NCBI GenBank assembly: GCA_002499585.1
Contig: DAMH01000027.1
Span: forward strand, 199,077-263,076
DNA length: 64,000 nucleotides
DNA from: Euryarchaeota archaeon UBA552
GTDB taxonomy: Archaea; Thermoplasmatota; Poseidoniia; Poseidoniales; Thalassarchaeaceae
Direction: 5' to 3'
Numbering within the stretch: the first letter of the stretch is position 1; every line of letters begins with the position of its first letter. Made by a program: the position numbers and the translations under genes. Shown in pieces: positions 26,990 through 34,914 of the stretch. The notes under the pieces are model-generated. The model was not told the origin of the DNA and searched no databases. It was given only the letters and a program-made list of their open reading frames with translations.

Positions 26990-27013
26990 AAGAAGAAGCG
27001 TGATCGGGCAGCC

Positions 27014-27298
27014 ATGGGGAAGATAAGCAAGGTGTTTTCTTTGCTGATGATTCTGTTAGGCGGAATCCTGGTTTTGGCATGGGCAGGCACTGGTTACGCC
27101 ATCGGCCTCTACGAAGAAGGAATTGAGGAAAATTGCGACTCCTCTGTTGGCACCCTGGCCCAGATCACCGACTGGGACGATGGGAGATGTGACGACGCCA
27201 GGGAAGATAAGGAGGCATTGGAGCGCTACCGTCCGCTGGCTGGAGTTGCTGGATCCTTATTCGTTGGGTTGGGGTTGATAGTACTCTTCAGGACCTAG
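27014..27298 (+). CDS. small two-helix membrane protein, unknown
   Basis: 94 residues. An N-terminal helix (SLLMILLGGILVLAWAGTGYAIGLY), an acidic loop of about 35 residues with two Cys that could form a disulfide outside the cell, and a C-terminal helix (LAGVAGSLFVGLGLIVLF). It lies 24 bases after the SpoU methyltransferase. Its 3' end overlaps the convergent endonuclease III gene by 11 bases. Not recognised. Confidence 0.65.
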   Translation: MGKISKVFSLLMILLGGILVLAWAGTGYAIGLYEEGIEENCDSSVGTLAQITDWDDGRCDDAREDKEALERYRPLAGVAGSLFVGLGLIVLFRT

Positions 27299-27947
27299 AT
27301 CCTCGCCGCATTTCGTCTCTGATCCTCTTCTTAGTGGCAGCCCAGCCACAAATCAAACATGTGCCAAGGTCATGTCTCAGAGCCGGACAGTATTCTCTAC
27401 CAAAGAAAATAATCTGCAGATGACGCTTGTTCCATTTTGATGGTTGGAATAACCCTTTGAGATCCTTCTCAGTCTTCTTGACGTTTGTCCCATTAGAAAG
27501 GCCCCAACGAGCTGCACATCGATGTATGTGAGTGTCCACCGGGAACGCAGGTATTCCAAAGGCTTGGGCCATCACTACACTAGCGGTTTTATGACCTACT
27601 CCTGGGAGTGACTCCAGATAATCCCAATCTGGTAGAACTTCGCCTCCCCGAGAGACTATCATTTCAGCCATTATTTTCAGATTCTTAGATTTAGTAGGCG
27701 CTAGCCCCACTTGGCGGATACAGGATTTTATTTTTTCAACGGGTAGCTTGGCCATCTCATGTGGGTTTGAGGCAATCGAGAATAGTTCTGGCGTGACCTC
27801 GTTCACCTTTTTGTCTGTTGTCTGAGCGGAAAGCATCACAGCCACCAAAAGTGTGTATGGATCGGTATGATCGAGTGGGACAGGAGTTTCTGGATACAGG
27901 TCATCGAGAATTTCACCGATTCTTTCGGCCTTTTCTGCCCTTTTCAT
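27288..27947 (-). CDS. nth: endonuclease III (DNA glycosylase/AP lyase) with atypical Fe-S loop
   Basis: 219 residues. It removes oxidised pyrimidines and cleaves the AP site. The helix-hairpin-helix LPGVGHKTASVVMAQ holds the catalytic Lys, and FPVDTHIHRCAARWG holds the catalytic Asp. In the usual enzyme the C-terminus has Cys-x6-Cys-x2-Cys-x5-Cys for [4Fe-4S]. Here it is REYC-x9-CLIC and then no fourth Cys before the end. The translation was rechecked by hand. The cluster may be absent or have a different ligand. It is last in an overlapping operon with a small membrane protein and PolX. Confidence 0.92.
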   Translation of the reverse strand: MKRAEKAERIGEILDDLYPETPVPLDHTDPYTLLVAVMLSAQTTDKKVNEVTPELFSIASNPHEMAKLPVEKIKSCIRQVGLAPTKSKNLKIMAEMIVSRGGEVLPDWDYLESLPGVGHKTASVVMAQAFGIPAFPVDTHIHRCAARWGLSNGTNVKKTEKDLKGLFQPSKWNKRHLQIIFFGREYCPALRHDLGTCLICGWAATKKRIRDEMRRGSRS

Positions 27948-28192
27948 CGGTCGTTCTCACCTGAGCCCATGTATCCTATGATGAAGGACGAAACAACGAG
28001 TGCGCCAGGGATCGCATAACATGTGGCGTACTGCCAACTCTGCCAAGTCTCGCTGCCTCCAAATGCCAGCCAAGATGCCAAACCAACCACCATGGCAGGG
28101 AGGATCATGACGGAAGCGAAGACCAACGCCCTTCCCAAGCCCATTGATGGCATGGGATGAATGGTGGGATAAGAGATTTCGTTATTGTGCAA
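27944..28192 (-). CDS. small two-helix membrane protein between polX and nth
   Basis: 82 residues with two membrane helices (about 23-46 and 54-75). Not recognised. It overlaps polX upstream (28182-28192) and nth downstream (27944-27947, ATGA type), so all three are likely translated as one operon. Overlaps on both sides and the two clear helices support a real gene. Confidence 0.65.
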   Translation of the reverse strand: MHNNEISYPTIHPMPSMGLGRALVFASVMILPAMVVGLASWLAFGGSETWQSWQYATCYAIPGALVVSSFIIGYMGSGENDR

Positions 28193-30116
28193 GGATTCTG
28201 TCTATGTCATTGGCTGGAAGTGTATTGAGGACGTCTCCGGCTCTGAGCCACCCCTTCCTTGCAATATCTACTCCGTATGAAATATCCGATAGGCCCTCGG
28301 TGCTGTGAGCATCTGGGTTAATTACAATGGGGACTCCGTGATCCCTTGCGGACCTACAGAGCCTCCAGTCCAAATCCAAGCGGTATGGAGATGCGTTGAT
28401 CTCTATCGCTTTGAGGGAACCCTCGCGGTTTATTTCTCCCATTCTTTCGATGACCTGGGTCATGTCTATTGGAAATCCTTCCCTTACCTGCAGAACCCTG
28501 CCTGTTGGATGTCCTAATATGGTAAAGGATGGGTCTTCTATTGCATTAATCACAGCATCAGTATTGACCTGTTCATCCCTCGACTTCCATGTGTTAATGG
28601 CATGTACTGATCCAATTACGTGATGGAATTTGGCTCTAGTTTCTCGATCATAGTCTAACTTTCCATCAGGGAGTATGTCACACTCAGCGCCATGAAATAT
28701 TCGGAAATTATTACCCTGATTCTGAAATTTCTGATTTAAATCATGGATCAAATTTGCCTGCTGATCGACTGCTACCGGGTCGACTCCTATGCTTCTTCCT
28801 CCAATATTCAGTGCAGGGGAGTGCTCTGCAATACCCAGATACTCCCACCCCAAACCTATCGCCTCGGCAGCCATTTCTTCGAGAGAATTTCTTCCATCTG
28901 AAGCAGTGGTATGGTTGTGTAGAGCCCCCTTAATCATCTTTTGAGATACTAGATTTGGGACTGAATTATCAAGCGCCGCCTCGATTTCTCCATTGTCCTC
29001 TCTCAACTCAGGAGTGATCCATTGCAGACCGAGTTTTTGGTAAATCTGTGCCTCATTTTCGCAAACTAATGTGTATTTAGCCGCATCAGCGCCGATTGAT
29101 TCCCCGATCAAATTTTCCGGTATCAGGCCAAACTCATTCAATCTCAGCCCTAGGGCTATTGCTTGTTGCCGCATCCTGATATTGTGCTCTTTCGACCCGG
29201 TGAAGTAAGCCAGTGTGAAGGGGAATGTCTCAGGGGGAACAACTCTGATCTGTGCGTCAATAGTCGCGTCCTCAGACCTGTTCACAATTGATTCGTCCAG
29301 TGCTTTATCCAGCTTACCATGAACACCATCGGAGTCTAGAACGCTTTGCTCAAGAATTAAACTGATTTTGGAATCTCCAGATCCTTTCACATCTGCAATT
29401 CCTGGGAGATTCAGGATTGAATCTATCACCGAGGCGTGATTGTGAGGCAATGCTGAAACAACTAGGTCTAGGTCTCCTATTGTCTCTTTCCTCCTCCTTG
29501 CACTCCCTGCAAGTTCAACTTCCTCAACTCCTTTGATTTCTGAAATGCGGCTCTTCAGTGCCATACCATACCTAAGTCCGACATCCAGCCTTGACCTGCC
29601 TTGGTTTCTTCGGTACAGTTCGATGCCTTCGAGGTACTTATCCTGACTCTTGGATCCAAAACCCTGAAGATTTGCTACTAGCCCTTTCTGACACGCCGAC
29701 CTGAGTTCGTCAATTGAACTCACATCGAGTTTCTCATGCAGGATTCTCGCTCTCTTTGGCCCCAGGCCGGGTATCCCGACCATCTCGACCAAACCCACAG
29801 GGACCTCATCGTACAAATCCCCAAGCTTACCCCAATCTCCGTTCAGGACGATTTCCGATATTAGAGATGATAGCCCCTTGCCAATCCCTTTGATCTCGGT
29901 GAGTTCTTTGGATTTGATTACCTGAAACAGGCCTTTTTCCATTTGGCTAAGTGCTCTACTGGCATTTTGATATGCCCTGACCCTAAACATGTTGGCTCCC
30001 TTCAGCTCCAGAAGGATCGCAATTTGCTCGAAAACAGTGATAATTTGGTTCTTCGTAAAAAACGGAGGTTCAGATCTTTTGGAGGCTGGAAGGCCCCAAC
30101 CCCCAACTTTGACCAT
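28182..30116 (-). CDS. polX: family X DNA polymerase with PHP domain (PolX)
   Basis: 644 residues. Gap-filling repair polymerase. The N-terminal 8-kDa-type helical domain begins TKNQIITVFEQIAILLELKG, followed by HhH DNA-binding motifs (EIKGIGKGLSSLI; GIPGLGPKRARIL). The palm has the metal-binding pair in the stretch from AGSARRRKETIGDLD. The C-terminal PHP phosphoesterase domain carries GALHNHTTASDGRNS, AEHSPAL, FHGAECDILPDG, VIGSVH, LGHPTG and NPDAHS, so its metal ligands look complete and it should have 3'-5' exonuclease or phosphatase activity. Operon with nth suggests base excision repair. Confidence 0.94.
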   Translation of the reverse strand: MVKVGGWGLPASKRSEPPFFTKNQIITVFEQIAILLELKGANMFRVRAYQNASRALSQMEKGLFQVIKSKELTEIKGIGKGLSSLISEIVLNGDWGKLGDLYDEVPVGLVEMVGIPGLGPKRARILHEKLDVSSIDELRSACQKGLVANLQGFGSKSQDKYLEGIELYRRNQGRSRLDVGLRYGMALKSRISEIKGVEEVELAGSARRRKETIGDLDLVVSALPHNHASVIDSILNLPGIADVKGSGDSKISLILEQSVLDSDGVHGKLDKALDESIVNRSEDATIDAQIRVVPPETFPFTLAYFTGSKEHNIRMRQQAIALGLRLNEFGLIPENLIGESIGADAAKYTLVCENEAQIYQKLGLQWITPELREDNGEIEAALDNSVPNLVSQKMIKGALHNHTTASDGRNSLEEMAAEAIGLGWEYLGIAEHSPALNIGGRSIGVDPVAVDQQANLIHDLNQKFQNQGNNFRIFHGAECDILPDGKLDYDRETRAKFHHVIGSVHAINTWKSRDEQVNTDAVINAIEDPSFTILGHPTGRVLQVREGFPIDMTQVIERMGEINREGSLKAIEINASPYRLDLDWRLCRSARDHGVPIVINPDAHSTEGLSDISYGVDIARKGWLRAGDVLNTLPANDIDRILAQ

Positions 30117-30217
30117 GCTACATCCAGAGGGCGATTACATTTCGTTTTGTGGTATTCAACTGCGTAAGGTTTCAGAGTGTCGTCCTGTTGGAGTTGTTTG
30201 TGGATGCACTGAGCGTA

Positions 30218-30535
30218 ATGGAAACGATCTCGGTAAGTCTATGCGGGATTGCTGCAATACTGTGGATGAGTATCGGCACACTTGCTAGATCAAGGCAAGG
30301 TGAAATCAACGGTCAGAGGACCATCATGGCAATTTGCATAATAGCCAGCATACTTCTGTTTTCACTTCACTCGCTTGGAGGAGATCTTTGGGGGTCGAGG
30401 AATGCAGCACGTCCAATGGCAGTCTTTTCCCTTGTTTTGGCTGCTGCATCCGTCCTTAATCTAAAAGGAAAAGAGATCCAAGGAGAGACGAATCCTCATC
30501 AGATCATGAGAATGAGATCCCTAGAAGAGGAATAA
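30218..30535 (+). CDS. small membrane protein, unknown
   Basis: 105 residues from ATG 30218; the open frame continues to 30149 but the shorter form starts just before the first helix. Three hydrophobic helices (SVSLCGIAAILWMSIGTLA; IMAICIIASILLFSLHSLGG; RPMAVFSLVLAAASVLNL) and a charged tail. Not recognised. It stands between the divergent polX operon and the convergent NifU-domain gene. Confidence 0.55.
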   Translation: METISVSLCGIAAILWMSIGTLARSRQGEINGQRTIMAICIIASILLFSLHSLGGDLWGSRNAARPMAVFSLVLAAASVLNLKGKEIQGETNPHQIMRMRSLEEE

Positions 30536-30546
30536 CCCCAATATGA

Positions 30547-30831
30547 CTACCTTTCAATTCCGAGTTTCTCGTCAATAAAAGACCTCATGTAAGCTGGAAG
30601 TTCTCCGTTTACGAACAAAACATCATTGACCTCCTCCAATTTCATCAAGGAATAGTAAATTTGCATCGCTGTCATGGGTGTAGAGCTACATCCCGTGCAT
30701 CCCCCTTCGAGTGAAATCGAAATGACGCCATCAGTGGTATCCATAACATTGACTACGCCGTCATGAGCATCTAGGATGGTCTGGACTGGGCCGACCGATT
30801 CGAGAATCAACTGACGATCCACTGTTGCCAT
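30547..30831 (-). CDS. NifU C-terminal-domain Fe-S scaffold/carrier protein
   Basis: 94 residues, a stand-alone NifU (Nfu) domain. Cys45 and Cys48 in SLEGGCTGCSSTPMT are the CXXC that in Nfu proteins binds a [4Fe-4S] cluster at a dimer interface. It probably delivers clusters to apo-proteins. Many Fe-S proteins are encoded nearby (HdrDE-like, Mo hydroxylase). It is divergent from the pyrophosphatase gene. Confidence 0.88.
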   Translation of the reverse strand: MATVDRQLILESVGPVQTILDAHDGVVNVMDTTDGVISISLEGGCTGCSSTPMTAMQIYYSLMKLEEVNDVLFVNGELPAYMRSFIDEKLGIER

Positions 30832-30909
30832 ACAGAGACCGGGGGGGTGCTGGGATATGAATCAATTGAGTTATTGTGAGGCTCTACGGGACTTAAGTTA
30901 GATATCGGC

Positions 30910-30917
30910 TTAAATAC
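30910..30917 (+). promoter_or_regulatory. TATA box and ribosome-binding site of the pyrophosphatase gene
   Basis: CTTAAATACGG holds a TTAAATAC box. Transcription should start near 30937, leaving a short leader with AAGGTG at 30941-30946, five bases before ATG 30952. Confidence 0.5.
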
Positions 30918-30951
30918 GGGTCTCAGGACGGCTTGACAACAAGGTGTAGAC

Positions 30952-33063
30952 ATGATCGAGAATGTACCAACTATCGCAGCTGTCGTGGCCCTTATTGGGC
31001 TTGTAGTTGCATTTGCGCTCTACAGAAAGAACGATGCAATAGAGATTGATAATCCGAAGGTCGCGGAAATCACTGGAGAAATCCAAAAAGGGGCGATGGC
31101 ATTCCTAATGTCCGAATACAGATACATATCGGTTTTCGTCGTTATCGTAGGAGCCGTTTTGTATCTCATAAATGGTGAGGATGGAGGGCTCGAGACTGCA
31201 TTGGCATTTGGTTTTGGTGCCGTAGCCAGTGTCGCAGCCGGATTCTCTGGTATGAGGGCCGCCACATCAGCGAACGGTCGTACTGCAATGGCGGCGAAGA
31301 ATGGAGGTCAACCTGCTGCTTTGGAGGTTTCCTACAATGGAGGAGCCGTTATGGGTTTGTCAGTTGGCGGTCTCGGGTTACTGGGAATTTCGCTAGTCGC
31401 CTTTTGGCTAGGAAATGCAGACTCTGGCTCGGCTTACACAGGAGATTCCCTACAATATGCGGCTGGCTTTGGAATGGGTGCTAGCAGCATCGCATTGTTT
31501 GCTCGAGTCGGGGGCGGGATATACACCAAGGCCGCTGATGTCGGAGCGGACCTAGTCGGCAAGGTGGAAGCCGGACTTCCTGAAGATGACCCGAGGAATC
31601 CAGGCGTAATTGCCGATAACGTTGGGGACAATGTAGGAGACGTGGCAGGAATGGGCGCTGATATCTTTGAGTCCTTCGTCGGTTCAATAATCGCTGCTAT
31701 GGTCATCGCGCAGGGATCTGAAAATCAAACTCTTACCGGCAATACGATGGATTATGTCCTGTTACCCATACTCTTGGGACTTGTGGGCTACATAGCATCA
31801 ATAGCGGGTATTTTCTCAATGACCATCCTGAAGAACGGGTCAGACCCCGCAGCCGCACTCAGGAACACCACATTCATCGGTGCAGTGCTTTTCTGGGCGG
31901 GTGGCTTTGCTTCGATTGAGTTCTTTGGTCTAAGTACTGGGTTCGAACCCATGTATGCTGTCATTTTGGGCAGCCTCGTTGGGATAATGATTGGTTTGGT
32001 GACAGAGTATTACACAGGCATTGAACCGGTATTTGGAATACGAACCAAAGCCATTCCACACATCGGATCCATGTCCAAAAGCGGGCCAGCGACAAACGCA
32101 ATTGCCGGTTTGTCCGTCGGTATGATGTCGACCTTTTTACCAATCTTGCTGATATGCATGGGAATTTTCGGTGCAAACGAGTTCATGGGAGGTGGAGATC
32201 TCGGTCTATACGGCATCGCAATGGCTGCAATGGGGATGCTAGCGACTGTGGGCGTTACAATGACCGTCGATGCTTATGGCCCAGTTGCAGATAATGCAGG
32301 GGGGATCGCAGAGATGTCTGAACTCGGAGATGATGTTAGAGCGATTACTGATGCCCTGGATTCAATCGGAAACACTACTGCAGCAGTTGGAAAGGGGTTT
32401 GCAATAGGTTCGGCGGCCCTAACTGCGCTGGCACTGTTCGCAGCCTACAAGACTGCAGCCACCGGCGTAAATTTGACCCTGGACGATCCAATGGTGGTCA
32501 TAGGTCTTCTCATTGGCGGATCTTTGCCCTTCGTAGTAGCTGCAATGACCATGACATCTGTCGGAAAGGCAGCTGGCGACATGGTTGAGGAAATTAGAAG
32601 GCAGTTCAGGGAGATTCCCGGTCTTCTTGAGGGGAAAGAGGGTGTGAAACCTGACTCAGCAACTTGTGTAGACATATCGACTAAAGCCGCGTTGAGGGAA
32701 ATGGTCGCACCCGGGGTCGTTGCTGTGACCGCCCCGATATTCGTCGGCTTCGTACTGGGGTCTTCCGCTTTAGGGGGCCTCCTTGCAGGGTCATTAGTGA
32801 CGGGAGTTCTCATGGCATTGTTCATGGCCAACGCAGGCGGGGCTTGGGACAATGCCAAGAAAGCCATTGAACAAGGGCATATAGAAGGTGAAAAGAAAGG
32901 AACAGAGGCCCATGCAGCTGCCGTTATAGGGGACACCATAGGAGATCCTTTCAAAGACACTTCGGGCCCTTCTCTCAACATACTGATCAAGCTGATGTCG
33001 ATTGTCGCAGTTGTGATCGCGCCGAATCTTGATGCCGTTGGTTACATCGGTGGCTTGTTTTGA
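30952..33063 (+). CDS. hppA: membrane-bound ion-translocating pyrophosphatase, K+-dependent type
   Basis: 703 residues with about 16 membrane helices. It hydrolyses cytoplasmic PPi and pumps H+ or Na+ out. The catalytic motifs are present: GGIYTKAADVGADLVGK with EDDPRNPGVIADNVGDN, DVAGMGADIFES, DAYGPVADNAGGIAEM, and the C-terminal GDTIGDPFKDTSGPSLNI. The GNTTAAVGKG stretch has Ala where K+-independent enzymes have Lys, so K+ should be needed for activity. I could not decide between H+ and Na+ transport. Own promoter. Confidence 0.96.
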   Translation: MIENVPTIAAVVALIGLVVAFALYRKNDAIEIDNPKVAEITGEIQKGAMAFLMSEYRYISVFVVIVGAVLYLINGEDGGLETALAFGFGAVASVAAGFSGMRAATSANGRTAMAAKNGGQPAALEVSYNGGAVMGLSVGGLGLLGISLVAFWLGNADSGSAYTGDSLQYAAGFGMGASSIALFARVGGGIYTKAADVGADLVGKVEAGLPEDDPRNPGVIADNVGDNVGDVAGMGADIFESFVGSIIAAMVIAQGSENQTLTGNTMDYVLLPILLGLVGYIASIAGIFSMTILKNGSDPAAALRNTTFIGAVLFWAGGFASIEFFGLSTGFEPMYAVILGSLVGIMIGLVTEYYTGIEPVFGIRTKAIPHIGSMSKSGPATNAIAGLSVGMMSTFLPILLICMGIFGANEFMGGGDLGLYGIAMAAMGMLATVGVTMTVDAYGPVADNAGGIAEMSELGDDVRAITDALDSIGNTTAAVGKGFAIGSAALTALALFAAYKTAATGVNLTLDDPMVVIGLLIGGSLPFVVAAMTMTSVGKAAGDMVEEIRRQFREIPGLLEGKEGVKPDSATCVDISTKAALREMVAPGVVAVTAPIFVGFVLGSSALGGLLAGSLVTGVLMALFMANAGGAWDNAKKAIEQGHIEGEKKGTEAHAAAVIGDTIGDPFKDTSGPSLNILIKLMSIVAVVIAPNLDAVGYIGGLF

Positions 33064-33108
33064 TCAGGGACGCGAAACCACTTTCCCGTGTGTTTCCTTG
33101 GGTTGTGC

Positions 33109-34059
33109 ATGCGCAACGCCGTAACCCTCTCACTGCTGGCGGTTTTGTCCATGGGACTTCAAGGCTGTACTGGTGCCACGGACGCCATACTCGGTAACGA
33201 CTCTGAGATTGAGGTTCCAGAGTGGGAGGTCGGTGATTGGTGGCTATTCACTTTCACGACCCCTGAATTTTCAGATGACTCTGCAAGGTTAGTAGTTGCA
33301 ACAGTAGACGAGGAGGAAGATGGTAATGCATACATGCTCGGTATCTCTTCGGAAGAAGAAGCTCGAAGGCATGCCGTTTTGAATCACAACCCCTTCCTTG
33401 GCAGGATAACACACAGCGATCTCGGTGTGTTTGAGAACGGAGTTGAACAGCCCGTCCTCTCGTTCCCAATCGGGGATAGGTCATGGACATTCACATTATT
33501 TGAGAAGGACTGGTCTGCAACCGCATCAATCGAGGGGGATAGAGCATTTATTTCCGCATCTAATGATAATGGAGAAGATCTGATATATACTTACGATTCA
33601 AATTCCAAATTTATCTCCAGCTTCGTCTACACTGACTCCAACGATATCGAAGTATTACGAATGTCACTCGCCCAGAGTGGTTCTGACCATACTGGAGAGG
33701 TGCATTTCATGAGGGGGAAGGATCTGCTCAACAGGGATTATGAGAACAATGGCCCCTCTGGAGACGTAGAGGATTCCTTTCTGGTACAGGATCACCCCAA
33801 TGACGGATCTTGGAACGAGATGATCTACCTGATTGATGCAGAGTCAGGGGCTGGTGGTTCGACTATTTCCCTCACACTCCGAGACCATACCTCTTCGTCT
33901 GTTTTAGAGAGATTCTGGGGGCCCGGCTCATCTGAATCAGGAACACTTGGTACGATACCTTCTCCAAGCGGAGAATACACGCTAACAGCAAGTTTCACCG
34001 GCCAGACTGAACTGAAAATCAAGATAGCCGGCGGGATTGGCTACTCTTGGAGTATCTGA
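33109..34059 (+). CDS. secreted lipoprotein of unknown function
   Basis: 316 residues from ATG 33109 (RNAVTLSLLAVL follows); the open frame starts seven codons earlier. The signal peptide ends in lipobox-like LQGC with Cys20. The mature protein is acidic and beta-rich with no recognised domain: EVPEWEVGDWWLFTFTTPEF near the N-terminus recalls secreted proteins of this lineage that describe a WxVGDxW opening. The C-terminal half has a repeated acidic beta pattern (SGAGGSTISLTLRD and SGEYTLTASFTG). Next is an esterase gene with one base between stop and start. Confidence 0.7.
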   Translation: MRNAVTLSLLAVLSMGLQGCTGATDAILGNDSEIEVPEWEVGDWWLFTFTTPEFSDDSARLVVATVDEEEDGNAYMLGISSEEEARRHAVLNHNPFLGRITHSDLGVFENGVEQPVLSFPIGDRSWTFTLFEKDWSATASIEGDRAFISASNDNGEDLIYTYDSNSKFISSFVYTDSNDIEVLRMSLAQSGSDHTGEVHFMRGKDLLNRDYENNGPSGDVEDSFLVQDHPNDGSWNEMIYLIDAESGAGGSTISLTLRDHTSSSVLERFWGPGSSESGTLGTIPSPSGEYTLTASFTGQTELKIKIAGGIGYSWSI

Positions 34060-34060
34060 G

Positions 34061-34648
34061 ATGACATCGACAGGTCATTTGGTGATGCTTCATGGTATGA
34101 CTGGGACTAGGGAAAAGATGCGACCTTTTGCAGAGAAGCTCCTCCCAGAGGGGTGGTTTTTGCACTGTCCAGAGGGGATGCACAGACATCCAAGAGGAGG
34201 CATGGCCTGGTGGATCGAAGGTGAAAATGACGAGATTTTGGAACAAAAGATACGCGAGGAACAAATCCAGCTCGCATTAGAAAATCTAGAAAGAGGTCTT
34301 CCTGATGGTAGGTTGATACTGGGAGGTTTCTCTCAAGGCGGGGCGATAGCCTCCGCAATGGTTGGCCGTGAAATCTTCAACAGGGTCTCCGGACTAATTT
34401 TAATATCCACGAAAAATGTAATGAAAAGTGCACTGGAAACCGCTGTGTCAAAAACCGAGCCTCGCCCTGTGATCTGGATGCATGGTGAAAGGGACCACAT
34501 AATTCCAATAGATGTGGCTCTAGACCACATATCAGTGTTCGAAAAGGCTGGGTGGGAGGTCAACAAGATGAGGCATCAAAAAGGTCACATGGTAGACCTA
34601 CAACAGTTGGATTCCCTAGTTAAAGCAATAACTGCGATGGCGGTATGA
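34061..34648 (+). CDS. carboxylesterase/phospholipase-type alpha/beta hydrolase
   Basis: 195 residues from ATG 34061, one base after the lipoprotein stop. Small cytoplasmic hydrolase of the acyl-protein thioesterase / carboxylesterase YpfH group. Oxyanion loop HGMTGTREKM near the start, nucleophile elbow GGFSQGGAIA with Ser91, Asp in MHGERDHIIP, and His in QKGHMVD. The substrate is not known. No signal peptide. Confidence 0.85.
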   Translation: MTSTGHLVMLHGMTGTREKMRPFAEKLLPEGWFLHCPEGMHRHPRGGMAWWIEGENDEILEQKIREEQIQLALENLERGLPDGRLILGGFSQGGAIASAMVGREIFNRVSGLILISTKNVMKSALETAVSKTEPRPVIWMHGERDHIIPIDVALDHISVFEKAGWEVNKMRHQKGHMVDLQQLDSLVKAITAMAV

Positions 34649-34650
34649 AA

Positions 34651-34914
34651 TCAGAGATATGTCGTCAACTCGTCATAACCGCCGACAAACGCCGTTTTGT
34701 TCCTGACGTCGAAAATTATTGGTACTGTCCTGTGGCCAGTCAGATCCACCAGGTCCGCGCGTAGTTGGTGATCGCGTTCTAAATTGATTTCAGTGTAGGT
34801 CAACCCCCTGGCGTTCAACAGATTTTTCGCTGCGACGCAGTAACCACAAATGTCTTTGGAGAACATGAGGAAATCGGTCTTGCAGCCCTCAAATTGACGA
34901 AGCGGGTTTTTCAT
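34651..34914 (-). CDS. glutaredoxin-like protein
   Basis: 87 residues. Thioredoxin fold with CGYC (Cys23, Cys26), the cis-Pro TVPIIF and the GGYDEL end typical of glutaredoxins. It reduces disulfides with a low-molecular-weight thiol or thioredoxin reductase. Its start overlaps the 3' end of the protease-transporter gene by 26 bases, so they are cotranscribed. Three bases separate its stop from the convergent esterase gene. Confidence 0.88.
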   Translation of the reverse strand: MKNPLRQFEGCKTDFLMFSKDICGYCVAAKNLLNARGLTYTEINLERDHQLRADLVDLTGHRTVPIIFDVRNKTAFVGGYDELTTYL

